A model generated the notes under the pieces. That model saw only the letters and a list, made by a program, of their open reading frames with translations, had not been told where the DNA came from and made no database searches. DNA of 64,000 nt from Apoda limacodes (lineage: Eukaryota > Arthropoda > Insecta > Lepidoptera > Limacodidae). The DNA lies in assembly GCA_946406115.1 (NCBI GenBank), contig OX291546.1, positions 16,175,019 through 16,239,018 on the forward strand, written 5' to 3'. Each line of letters opens with the position of its first letter. The first letter of the stretch is position 1. Of the stretch, positions 1 through 9,429 are shown in pieces. Position numbers and translations under genes: made by a program.

Positions 1-149
1 AGTCGTCGTTTTGCATTTTATTACTATGAATGTCGTGGCAGCCTGTAATTAAAGTAGCATTAAGTAATTTAGTCCTGAACCAATGTAATTGCTATGTAAT
101 TTATGTATACTTTGTTGGTTGTCCTGAAATAAATAAATAAATAAATAAA
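1..149 (+). repeat. 3' end of a plus-strand retroelement with (AAAT)n tail
   Basis: An A+T-rich stretch ends in a run of AAAT units at about 127-149. Directly after it, minus-strand LINE coding sequence resumes (150-249). A short tandem-A tail abutting unrelated coding sequence is what the 3' end of a LINE or SINE inserted into an older LINE looks like. The body runs off the left edge, so the family cannot be named. Confidence 0.5.
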
Positions 150-249
150 CTGCATAGGCAGCTGAACTGAGTTTTCCTGCAAGAACTGAAATGTGAGGGT
201 TCTACTGCAGCCTATTGTTTAATGTAATACCTAGAAACACTGTTGAGTC
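150..249 (-). pseudogene. LINE reverse transcriptase, C-terminal piece (left half of split LINE)
   Basis: On the minus strand this reads VFLGITLN, then one in-frame stop, then NPHISVLAGKLSSAAYAV. This matches the segment after the catalytic domain of Jockey/Daphne/CR1-type LINE RTs; the LINE at 44241-48620 has a comparable VFLGITLDSKLQWGPHI. Its frame continues directly from 6974 once the LTR element is removed with one AGTC copy, so it belongs to the LINE at 6974-8632. The 3' side is cut by the element at 1-149. Confidence 0.8.
246..249. repeat. Target-site duplication AGTC, left
   Basis: AGTC immediately before the 5' LTR is repeated at 6974-6977 immediately after the 3' LTR. A 4-bp duplication fits gypsy-type integration. 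Confidence 0.9.
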
Positions 250-535
250 TGTAACGGAACGACCGTTTCCGGTGGTCCGTCTCCGGTAAAGGACCGGACG
301 ATGTAGGAAACGATAGAAGTTTCTGGGCATTCGCTCTTAGGTCCATTACCACTGTGGTAATTTAAATTTAGAGATCAAAGAATCTCTAGATGTTTGACAT
401 CGGTAAGTAAAAAACAGATTACTTTACGTTCTGCTTGACGTGGTTGTAAAAATTCTACTACTAATTATTTTTACGGATAGTAAACTGTGCGATCTTCTTC
501 TAAACTGCAAATTAATTACATATCCACTTCTCTTC

Positions 536-543
536 TATAAAAG
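536..543 (+). promoter_or_regulatory. TATA box of the 5' LTR
   Basis: TATAAAAG lies in the LTR with an AATAAA about 510 bp downstream, the usual U3-R order. The same motif is at 6126-6133 in the 3' LTR. Confidence 0.65.
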
Positions 544-716
544 AAAACCGTCCTCGTACGGTTTTTAGTTTATATATACAACGTATATATATTACTCTAC
601 TACGGCTCTGTTACGGCAACTGAGGTCCGCGAGAAGACTTCTCTGTGGGCTGGTACACGTTTGTCTTCTAACGACGGCGCATCGCAGCTGCTTTGCTGTC
701 CTTATACTGTGGGAGG

Positions 717-784
717 CCGGAGTCCACTGAACTCCAAATCCTCGGCCTGTCCGGAGTCTCCTTGACTCCAAAACTTCGGCCTGT
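717..784 (+). repeat. 34-bp tandem duplication inside the LTR
   Basis: Two adjacent 34-bp units (717-750, 751-784) each start CCGGAGTC and end TCGGCCTGT, with several differences between them. The pair recurs at 6307-6374 in the 3' LTR, so it predates this insertion. Confidence 0.8.
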
Positions 785-1053
785 GCAGTAGTGGTGCTAT
801 CTGAAACATCGCTACACACCAAGGCTACGGGGCGACCTGCGCCGAAACTACTAGCGAGCTACGTCCACGTGCGGCCTTACCTTGTGCCTGCCACGGGCGG
901 CATATTCACTACTCACCACACGCTGTTAGGCCACGTAACATCAGTCCCATCCGCGTCTTCTTTCTACGGCGGTGCTGACCTGAGGGGTGCCCACAGCGAG
1001 CAAGACATCAAATCGGGCTCTAGGCCGAAGAGACCTGAGTGTACTAGTTCCCT

Positions 1054-1059
1054 AATAAA
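1054..1059 (+). terminator. Polyadenylation signal in LTR
   Basis: AATAAA in the 5' LTR, with the equivalent at 6644-6649 in the 3' LTR, downstream of the TATA box. The 3' copy is the one that would end an element transcript. Confidence 0.5.
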
Positions 1060-1384
1060 AGCTTTTAAAAACTACACTTAAAATCTGTGTAGGCAGGCTT
1101 GCGTTTGGCTATCTTTCTATTTATTTAGGTAGTCCTTTATGATTGTGAATTAGGTAGCTGTGAACTAGATATTTAAGTGTTACGAATCACCCTATGTGAT
1201 TAGGATTTTGTGCATTAAAAGCTGTTACTATATAATGAAAGAGTATACTAATATAACCTGCCTTTCCCTTGAAAAGTGTTTCTTTACTCGCCTTTGAACT
1301 CCCTCTATCTTTTCTCCTCCTTCTGAGCACCTAGCCGGTGCATTCAATAACAGGGCACTACTGCTTTAACCTGTCCTGTTATAG

Positions 1385-1403
1385 TGGCGCCCTTTCACGT
1401 GGG
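1385..1403 (+). promoter_or_regulatory. tRNA primer-binding site
   Basis: TGGCGCCC begins two bases after the 5' LTR, where minus-strand DNA synthesis is primed. The first eight bases pair with the 3' end of tRNAs such as tRNA-Lys. The following bases (TTTCACGTGGG) match less well, so the exact tRNA is uncertain. Confidence 0.7.
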
Positions 1404-1711
1404 TTTTAGAGGTATTCTACTTTCTTTAAAGTAAAGAGATTTTTCAAGGCAAGGTTCAGAGATTTTAGGGTGTCTAATCCTTATTTTTTTCAGCTTCTTA
1501 TGAAATTGTATTTTAGCATAGCGGTATACTCATTCATTGTATATCTAACCCTAGGTAAGGTGTTAATAATTTCTATAGAACGTGTCGGTGGTAAGCCGAG
1601 TACCATATACTAGGTTACTAACGTCTTTTGCTTATTATTTCATTGTATTTAACTGATTACTACTACTAAATCTAATCTATCTGATATCTTTGTGTAACAG
1701 AGGCATTCCAG
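1404..1711 (+). other. 5' leader between primer site and gag
   Basis: About 300 bp of A+T-rich untranslated leader of the LTR element. No ORF or strong structure was recognised. Confidence 0.6.
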
Positions 1712-3220
1712 ATGGCAGGCGATTTAATTAGGTTTCTGCCTAAAAAGGCTCTACAGTATGAGTTGCTACTCAGAGGTGTAGAACCTGCTTCTAAAATCGA
1801 TCTGATGCGCGATCAGTACGAAAAACTACCTTCTACTACTGTTATTTCTGATCTAAGCCCATTGGAATGTGGCGAAGATATCGATCAGATATCTAAATTG
1901 CTTAAAATCTGGAAAGCCAAAGTTGATTTAACAATTTCTAGTAGAATTGTATCTAAAGCTGATCTTGAAGCTATTTTTCAGCACTTAATGCTTAGATTTT
2001 CTAGGATCAATATTGACGAGGATGAGGATGAATCTCTTATAGATAAGTTTTCAGACCTTTCGTCAGACTATACAAAGATTTCTCAAAGTTATTTGAATTT
2101 TTGCAAGGGCATTGTTGAAAATGTTGATCCTAAGCCTTGTATTTCTTCTCCTACGAATACTGAAAAAATAGTTGTAATTGAACGCTCTCCTCTTTTAGAT
2201 TTTAAAAAGTTCAAATACGATGGTCAATCTTGTCCAATTGAATTCTTAAGAAACGTTACTGAAATGGCTTCATTTAAGTTTGTTTCGGATGACAAATTGT
2301 ATTCACTTTTGTTTGAAATGTTGAGCGGTCCAGCACTCGAATGGTTCCGTAACAAAAAAGATGTACTAATAAATTGGAATTTATTCAAAACAGATTTACT
2401 TAAGGATTTTGAGGTTCCTGATGCTGACTATTTATTAAGGAAAAAAATTGAGGCCAGAAAACAAAAATCTAATGAAAAGGCCATAATTTTTATAACTGAG
2501 GTGCAAACTCTTTGCAGAAAACTTAGGTCCCCAATGTCAGAATCAGAGATTGTTTCTATTTTGCGCAGAAACTTAATCCCTAATTTTGCAATACAGTTGC
2601 GACAATCGGACGTTGTTTCAATTGATTCTTTGTTTGAAGCTTGTAAATGGTTAGAAACGTCTATGGCGATGAATACTTCTATTCCTAGCACTAGCTCTCT
2701 TAATACTTCTAATAATAATATTCTTTCTACTTCTATAGAAAACAAGGTTAGTCTTGTACAGTCTACTCCTAAAACTGACAAGAGAAACCTATGTTTTAGA
2801 TGTAACTCTGAATCGCACACTACGTTACAATGTAACTCTCGTGACATTGTATGTTTCGGCTGTGGCCGTAGAGACGTACGTGTAATCGATTGTCCTAATT
2901 GTTCTCCTACTTCAACAATTAGTGCATCTAGACCTGCTCGAAAGTACAACCATTTTAAATCACAAACTGGTGGAAAAAAGGTCACTTTTACAAAAGGTTC
3001 AAATCCAAAAAAACTTGTAACAGAGAACCCTAATTCTAATACTGATTTTAAGGCAAATCACTTTTCAAAGAAAGGTTTATCAAACTTGAAAAATGAAAGG
3101 TTGATCCCTAAGAAAATCGATTTTTGTGGTAAAGATGGTACACACAAAAATTGTGTACCATACACACAAAAATTCGAAATCTTGTATGCAATCTGTCACT
3201 CAACATATCAACTTATTTGA
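1712..3220 (+). CDS. gag: Gag polyprotein of the LTR retrotransposon
   Basis: A 502-residue ORF. The middle (roughly residues 170-310) has the retrotransposon gag capsid pattern (LSGPALEWFRNKK and a following helical stretch). A CCHC zinc knuckle, CFRCNSESHTTLQC (C-x2-C-x4-H-x4-C), lies near residue 361, and a second degenerate cysteine cluster (CFGCG...CPNC) follows. The C-terminal part is basic. In the family Gag coats the RNA and forms particles. The first in-frame ATG after the leader was taken as start. The last part (after about 3139) reads through a short duplication that moves it out of the frame used by the protease downstream, so the true C-terminus is probably not what is encoded here. 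Confidence 0.88.
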   Translation: MAGDLIRFLPKKALQYELLLRGVEPASKIDLMRDQYEKLPSTTVISDLSPLECGEDIDQISKLLKIWKAKVDLTISSRIVSKADLEAIFQHLMLRFSRINIDEDEDESLIDKFSDLSSDYTKISQSYLNFCKGIVENVDPKPCISSPTNTEKIVVIERSPLLDFKKFKYDGQSCPIEFLRNVTEMASFKFVSDDKLYSLLFEMLSGPALEWFRNKKDVLINWNLFKTDLLKDFEVPDADYLLRKKIEARKQKSNEKAIIFITEVQTLCRKLRSPMSESEIVSILRRNLIPNFAIQLRQSDVVSIDSLFEACKWLETSMAMNTSIPSTSSLNTSNNNILSTSIENKVSLVQSTPKTDKRNLCFRCNSESHTTLQCNSRDIVCFGCGRRDVRVIDCPNCSPTSTISASRPARKYNHFKSQTGGKKVTFTKGSNPKKLVTENPNSNTDFKANHFSKKGLSNLKNERLIPKKIDFCGKDGTHKNCVPYTQKFEILYAICHSTYQLI

Positions 3221-4955
3221 TAAAGGCGAGTGGGATGCATGGCTTAAAACGGTAAAAATCTTTTCGAAATCGTACAAAGTCGATTCGGTTCTCTTTAAAG
3301 AAAATGATTTTCTACGTCCTTATGTAAATATCTCTGTACATAATCTTACTTTATGTGGTTTGTTAGATAGCGGTAGCGCAATCTCTATTTTAGGCAATAA
3401 TTCACATCTCGTACTCTGCGAGAATGGGTTAAGTGTAAATCGTTGCGATAACATTCAGTGTTCCGTAGCAAACGGAACAAAAATGTCTTCTATCGGATCG
3501 ATTGAATTACTTGTCGAATTCAATGGAATTCGAAAGCTTTTAACTTTCTACGTTATACCAGAAGTTAAACAGTCTCTACTACTTGGTGTTGACTTCTGGA
3601 AAGCTTTTCAAATTATGCCTTCTTGCATAAACTCTAACTTGGTACATTTCGATACTAAACGTCCTTTTGTAGCGAGTGTATCTCCTGATGCGAAAGGTTC
3701 CGATACTAAACGTCCTTTTGTAGCGAGTGTATCTCCTTATACGAAGCGTTCCGACAATGTGATACCTGACTTCTTGTCTCGTGCTAACATGGTGAATGCA
3801 ATCACTTATAACAGCACATCGTCTACTGATGCCTGGTATAATGCTCTTAAGGCTAATATTCAAGCTAACCCTAGTGCATATCGTCAATACCTAATAAGGG
3901 ATAGCAAATTGTATAAACATTGTCGCACTAACTCTATTTTGTGCTCTGAATATGACTGGAAAGAAGTCATACCAAACGAAGTGAGAGAACAAGTGATTTC
4001 TAAAAATCACTCTCCTCCTGCTTGTGCTCATTTTGGGATACAAAAAACTTACCAAAGAATACGCCTACGTTATTTTAGGAATGGTATGTACTCTGACGTT
4101 GCTAAGTTTATAGCAAAATGTAATGCTTGTCTTGCTTACCAACATCAAAACTCTAAAACTATTGGTTTAATGGGTAAACCTAAACAATGTTGTAGACCAT
4201 TTCAGTGTATTAAAACTGATTTAATAGGCCCATTGCCTTTATCTCGAAAGTTTAATCGGTATATTTTGGTAGTGATGTGTCATTTCTCTAAATACACTCT
4301 CCTATTTCCTATTAAAAAGGTAACTTCTTCTGTCTTAAATCATGTCATGGAAAACTTAGTTTTTCTTGTGTATGGTGTACCTGAAACGGTTATCATGGAT
4401 AACGGTCCCCAGTACGCTAGTACTGAGTTCGTGGACATGCTTAAAAGGTACAATGTTCCGAAAATTCACTTTAATACTCCTTATACTCCTCAAGTGAATA
4501 CTACTGAACGGACAAATAAGACCATTGGTACGGCAGTCGCATGTTTCGTGGAGGAAGACCATAGAACATGGGATTTGAATATGCACAAGATTCAGTTCGC
4601 TATTAACTCATCTGTAAATGAGGTTACTAAATACACTCCGGCGTTCTTGGTGTTCGGAAGAGAGCTGGTATCTTGTGGCTCTATCTATAAAAACAACGAA
4701 AATTCTGACGAAGTCATTATGTCTCCTAGGGACGAGTTCGCAGATAACGTTGGTTTCTTTCCCCTATCTTCGACGAGGTGCAGGAAAGGTTGTGGAACGC
4801 CCACGAGCGTAATGCTGCTTATTACAACTTACGTCGTAGAGACATGTCATTCAACGTCGGTGACTATGTCTGGAAAAGGTGTTACAACCAAAGTGTTGGA
4901 CATAAATTCCATTCGGCTAAGTTGGCTAAAAAGTTTTCTCGTTGCAAAGTCGTAA
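3126..4955 (+). pseudogene. pol: Pol remnant: protease and integrase, RT and RNase H deleted
   Basis: A 609-residue ORF overlapping gag by 95 bases in another frame. An aspartic protease with the LLDSGS active-site motif lies at about 3360-3380. A 17-residue unit (DTKRPFVASVSP...) occurs twice in tandem at 3651-3752, and the sequence then passes straight to VIPDFLSRA, the linker that normally follows RNase H. About 1.5-2 kb of RT-RNase H is absent. The integrase has the H2C2 zinc finger (about 4008-4130) and a catalytic core with D (about 4218), D (about 4398) and E (about 4505), the last two 35 residues apart. Near 4755-4770 the frame is lost, so the last 60 or so residues of this ORF are missense; the integrase C-terminus continues at 4778-5050. 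Confidence 0.9.
3651..3752 (+). repeat. 51-bp in-frame tandem repeat at the RT deletion junction
   Basis: Units 3651-3701 and 3702-3752 encode DTKRPFVASVSPDAKGS and DTKRPFVASVSPYTKRS. They sit exactly between protease and the post-RNase H linker, so they mark the scar where the polymerase region was lost. Confidence 0.85.
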
Positions 4956-5050
4956 ATAAAATATCTCCTCTAATTTACGAACTGGTCGATGAGAATAACA
5001 AAAACATTGGCCGCTGGCATATAAAAGATTTTAAATGCATTGGTAATTAA
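4778..5050 (+). pseudogene. Integrase C-terminal domain, frame-shifted from the core
   Basis: A 90-residue ORF in the gag frame. FNVGDYVWKR...SAKLAKKFS...YELVDENNKN...WHIKDFK is the C-terminal DNA-binding module of gypsy-type integrases (GPY/F-like region). Homology starts slightly upstream, about 4760, so a small indel in the run of T and C at about 4755-4765 separates it from the catalytic core. It is followed by a stop at 5048. Confidence 0.82.
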
Positions 5051-5826
5051 TCTTAATTACCGGCATTAGTCATTTATATGGTTATTTGTAATATAGTATT
5101 GTTTTACTTGTACAAAGTTCATATTAGGTTAGGATAACGTAGTTATTCATCACATTCATTTTCTCATTACAAAGCGTTGCTAATTGAGCAAAAGATTTTT
5201 TTATGAGAAGACGTGTTCACGTAAAGTGGTAAAGATTCGCTCTTGACCTTTGGTTTGTTTGTAAACAATGGTCAGCTGTCAGATTGACAACTGTCAAGTC
5301 TGATTTTCTTCTTCAGCGACTCGTAAGCTGTAATAAGGTTAACTGTCCTGTCAATCATTTTACCTATCTATGGTAGAATGTTCATTGACATAAGATACTA
5401 CTACTCTATAATGCTTATGTCAAATATGAACGTAATCTGCAATCTGAAGTTTCGAACTTTAGAACAACTAATTCTAGTTGTTGTTAATACAGAGGCTACT
5501 CGTAACTCTGTCGGTAAATATTTAAATAGTGTCTTTGAAACTTAACAAAGAGACTAATTATAAATTAAATATTTTGGGTTCACTTGGTGGACTGGCGATT
5601 GTAGCTCAGCACCAACGTACATAAGGGTCTGAAAGTTCATGATGAGACTTTCAGACAATTTAAAAGCGAACTTTGAAAGGATTTTGAATGTTGCTGTTTG
5701 TTTGAATGAAAGTGAGTGATACCAGAAGTTGTACATACTCATCAGCCATCTCTTATCATTGAAGAAAAGTGTCTTCAGAAGAAAAATTTTCAACGAGACT
5801 TGGTCTCATGGAAAATTTTTGAAACA
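5051..5826 (+). other. 3' untranslated part of the LTR element
   Basis: About 780 bp between integrase and 3' LTR. No env-like or other supported ORF was found; a 79-residue minus-strand ORF here has no recognisable features. Confidence 0.55.
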
Positions 5827-5838
5827 CGGGAGGGGACA
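5827..5838 (+). promoter_or_regulatory. Polypurine tract
   Basis: CGGGAGGGGA ends two or three bases before the 3' LTR, the site where plus-strand synthesis is primed. Confidence 0.75.
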
Positions 5839-5839
5839 C

Positions 5840-6973
5840 TGTAACGGAACGACCGTTTCCGGTGGTCCGTCTCCGGTAAAGGACCGGATGATGTAGGAAA
5901 CGATAGAAGTTTCTGGGCATTCGCTCTTAGGTCCATTACCACTGTGGTAATTTAAATTTAGAGATCAAAGAATCTCTAGATGTTTGACATCGGTAAGTAA
6001 AAAACAGATTACTTTACGTTCTGCTTGACGTGGTTGTAAAAATTCTACTACTAATTATTTTTACGGATAGTAAACTGTGCGATCTTCTTCTAAACTGCAA
6101 ATTAATTACATATCCACTTCTCTTCTATAAAAGAAAACCGTCCTCGTACGGTTTTTAGTTTATATATACAACGTATATATATTACTCTACTACGGCTCTG
6201 TTACGGCAACTGAGGTCCGCGAGAAGACTTCTCTGTGGGCTGGTACACGTTTGTCTTCTAACGACGGCGCATCGCAGCTGCTTTGCTGTCCTTATACTGT
6301 GGGAGGCCGGAGTCCACTGAACTCCAAATCCTCGGCCTGTCCGGAGTCTCCTTGACTCCAAAACTTCGGCCTGTGCAGTAGTGGTGCTATCTGAAACATC
6401 GCTACACACCAAGGCTACGGGGCGACCTGCGCCGAAACTACTAGCGAGCTACGTCCACGTGCGGCCTTACCTTGTGCCTGCCACGGGCGGCATATTCACT
6501 ACTCACCACACGCTGTTAGGCCACGTAACATCAGTCCCATCCGCGTCTTCTTTCTACGGCGGTGCTGACCTGAGGGGTGCCCACAGCGAGCAAGACATCA
6601 AATCGGGCTCTAGGCCGAAGAGACCTGAGTGTACTAGTTCCCTAATAAAAGCTTTTAAAAACTACACTTAAAATCTGTGTAGGCAGGCTTGCGTTTGGCT
6701 ATCTTTCTATTTATTTAGGTAGTCCTTTATGATTGTGAATTAGGTAGCTGTGAACTAGATATTTAAGTGTTACGAATCACCCTATGTGATTAGGATTTTG
6801 TGCATTAAAAGCTGTTACTATATAATGAAAGAGTATACTAATATAACCTGCCTTTCCCTTGAAAAGTGTTTCTTTACTCGCCTTTGAACTCCCTCTATCT
6901 TTTCTCCTCCTTCTGAGCACCTAGCCGGTGCATTCAATAACAGGGCACTACTGCTTTAACCTGTCCTGTTATA
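5840..6973 (+). repeat. 3' LTR, 1134 bp
   Basis: Same length as the 5' LTR with one difference seen (T at 5889 against C at 299). It is followed at 6974 by the AGTC duplication and then by LINE coding sequence. Confidence 0.93.
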
Positions 6974-8632
6974 AGTCTAATAGTTCTATTTCTTCTCCGT
7001 TTAGGGATAATTTTGTACTTATGTTTCTGACATTTGGCATCATAAATTTTAAATAGTCTTTTTCGCATTAAGAAGTAAATTGTTTGCCGTAAACCACTGA
7101 AGAACCTGAGAAAGCGCACTACTTACATTGTCAAAACTAGTTTTATTTCTATCAACTTTAAATAAAAGAGATGTGTCATCAGCAAATAGTACAATCTTGC
7201 ACAGCTTCTCCACAAAGAAAGGCAAGTCATTTATGTAAATTAAAAATAGAAAAGGACCTACAATAGAACCTTGAGGAACTCCTAATTTTACTTCAGAGCC
7301 ATTGGATTTTACTTCATTAATTTGAACCTTCTGCATTTTACTACTCAAATATGAGCGGATAAAATCAAGAGCTAAATCTGCAATACCATAATGACTCAGT
7401 TTCCGTATAAGAGTCTGATGTTGCACGTAGTAGATAGATCACAGAAGATACCAATACCATTTTGTGACTGTTCCCAAGCAGCAAATATATGCTGTATAAG
7501 GGCAACACCTGCGACAGTTGTGGAACGCCCTTTTGTAAAACCAAACTGAGTTGAGGATGAAGTAATCCATTTAAGTTAAAATGTTTAAGCATCTGATTGA
7601 ACATAATTTTTTCAAAAATTTTGCTTAAGGCAGGCAGTATAGAGATAGGTCTAAAATTATTAGGATCATCTTTACTTCCACTTTTAAAAAGTGGTATTAT
7701 TTTTTTCATTAAGTCTGGGAATATCCCTTCGTCAACACACTTATTAAATATTATGGCTAAGATTGGTGCTATAATATCAATAATTCCGCTAAGGACTTTG
7801 ACTGATATACCCCATAGGTCACAAGTTTTTTTCTGAGTTAGTAATTTAAATGTCTTTATGATTTCTTCAGAGGTAACATGCTCAAATTTAAATATAGCCT
7901 TGCATTTATTTACATTACATTTTAAAAGTAACATTGATTCTAATGGAGAGGAATTTAATGCATTAGTTGTAAAATATTTCTCAAAAAAGTTAACTACATC
8001 AAGATCTGAATCAATTATTTTTGAATTTACAGTAAGTGAATAATGATTGTTACGCGGTTTAATTTTTCCTGTTTCACTATTTATTACATTCCATGTGGCC
8101 TTTATTTTATTATCAGAATTTTTGATTTTATTACTTAAATGTATTGATTTTGCAACCTTGCATACTTTTTTAAATATTTTTGAATACATTTTGACATAGT
8201 TGGTGAATGTGGGACTGTGTTTATATTGTTTCATTTCATACAACTCATACAACCTAGTTCGACTTCGGTGTATGCCCAGTCCTTGAACTTCATTTTATTA
8301 TTTGGCCTAAAAGTTTTTACTTTAAACACTTGCTCGAACTCATTACTTAAGAAATTAAAAAAAATATTATAAAGATTATTAGCATTATCATGCATGAAAT
8401 GTAAAAATGGAATTTTCTTTTCAATATTAACTTTAAAATTGTTTAATCGAGCAGTGGTCACAGGTCTACAAGTTAATAGTTGAGATTTTTCTTTTATAGT
8501 TGTGTAGAATTTTTATTATTTGACCACAGTGATCGGACGGCAAATTGTTAATAATAGATTTATCTTTTACTTCAACGTTACAGAAAATATTATCTAAACA
8601 TGTAGCTGAAGTCGATGTAATTCTAGTTGGTT
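6974..8632 (-). pseudogene. LINE (Jockey/Daphne/CR1-type) ORF2, right half of split copy
   Basis: On the minus strand, from 8632 downward: end of an endonuclease domain (TRITSTSATCLDNIF...SDHCGQ), a linker, then reverse transcriptase with NNFRPISILPALSKIFEKIM, LGVPQGSIVGPFLFLIYIND and FADDTSLLF. It is closely similar to the LINE at 44241-48620. It is truncated at its 5' end near 8632. A frameshift around 7430-7580 moves the fingers/palm region out of frame, and further frame changes occur near 7050. The FADD catalytic motif is intact. It is the host of the LTR element and continues at 150-249. Confidence 0.88.
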
Positions 8633-8645
8633 AATTTTCACACTG

Positions 8646-8710
8646 GAGTGATTTTCAAACCTTTTCTATGGCAGTGTAAAGAATTCAACTTGACAGTTGG
8701 AAAATCACTC
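8646..8710. repeat. Small inverted repeat next to the LINE 5' truncation
   Basis: GAGTGATTTTC (8646-8656) and its exact complement GAAAATCACTC (8700-8710) bracket 43 bp directly outside the truncated LINE end. It may be a remnant of a foldback element. Confidence 0.6.
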
Positions 8711-9429
8711 TACACCGGGCTGTCCCAAAACCACCCTTTTTAACTTCCTCGTTGCGATTTGGAACGCACCCTTATAGTCACATTCTAGCCCCGCTTCACC
8801 TCCCCCAATGGCGGCTACGCCGGTTGCCGAACCACAGTGTCATGTTACCATATCTATTGTTTTTCCATATCGATGAGGTTGACACAATTTAGAGTGTTCG
8901 GAGTGCGCAAGCGCTCCTTCTAGCTTCCTAACTTCCCGCAGGGTTCGCAAATTAGTCACGAAAAGATTTTTTTCTTTTTTGGTATTTTTATTTATTTGCA
9001 AATGCTTTTATTTATTTTCTTCTTCTTGTAATACAATATTTTTATATATGTATAAATTAGTAGTTAATTTTATTTATATCTTATTTTATCATATTTATAT
9101 TTTGTTTGGGGTCACTAGAGACCCCATGCGACTAATGGTGTAATTTTTTAAAACGCCTAATTAAGGGTTAATGGTAACAGGCTGCAGTTTTCCACGTGGA
9201 TGGATCAATTGTGGACTGGTGGACCACACATTCTATTTCGGGCATGCAGGATTTATGGATTAAAGTATTTAAAACCATAGATCTCGGTAAAAATCAACAA
9301 CATTGTGAACCGGATTTCAAAAAAATAGTATCTTATAACTTTGACGATTTTGAATGTGTTTGTAAAAACCTAATTTAAATTGTAAAAAAAAATGACTTTC
9401 TAGCTTCATAAAACATAGAACTCAACTCA
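8711..9429. other. Unassigned DNA with one short palindrome
   Basis: The first 250 bp are relatively G+C-rich and the rest is A+T-rich. The only clear structure is GGGGTC-actaga-GACCCC (9108-9125). No ABC-transporter exon was recognised on the minus strand. A 60-residue plus-strand ORF at 9196-9378 has no recognisable features. Confidence 0.4.

Larger units (their letters stand above)
250..1383 (+). repeat. 5' LTR, 1134 bp
   Basis: It begins TGTAAC and ends GTTATA, so the termini are a 5-of-6 inverted match with a non-canonical TG...TA ending. It contains a TATA box (536-543), a perfect 8-bp stem just downstream (544-551/558-565, loop of 6), a 34-bp tandem duplication (717-750, 751-784) and an AATAAA (1054-1059). 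The long ORFs on both strands inside it are identical in both LTRs and are not treated as genes. Confidence 0.93.
250..6973 (+). mobile_element. LTR retrotransposon (Ty3/gypsy-type), complete ends, lacking RT/RNase H
   Basis: Two 1134-bp LTRs (250-1383, 5840-6973) flank a 4.46-kb internal region with a TGGCGCCC primer-binding site, gag, protease and integrase, and a purine tract just before the 3' LTR. AGTC at 246-249 and 6974-6977 is the target duplication. The LTRs differ at one position that I can see (299 C, 5889 T), so the insertion is recent. The gag with zinc knuckle, DSG protease and H2C2-DD35E integrase point to Ty3/gypsy. No env-like ORF is seen. The polymerase region between protease and integrase is missing, and the reading frame is broken twice (about 3139-3174 and 4755-4770). 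This copy therefore cannot have moved by its own enzymes. Confidence 0.93.

Noticed and set aside
791..1081. 96-residue plus-strand ORF and 76-residue minus-strand ORF in each LTR
   Set aside because: Both lie wholly inside the LTR, are duplicated with it, overlap each other antisense and show no domain.
2428..2985. 185-residue minus-strand ORF within gag
   Set aside because: Antisense shadow of the gag frame; no recognisable motif.
5051..5839. Possible env gene downstream of integrase
   Set aside because: No ORF of useful length on the plus strand and no signal peptide or transmembrane pattern.
9196..9378. 60-residue plus-strand ORF
   Set aside because: Short, no recognisable domain, no related copy seen in the window.
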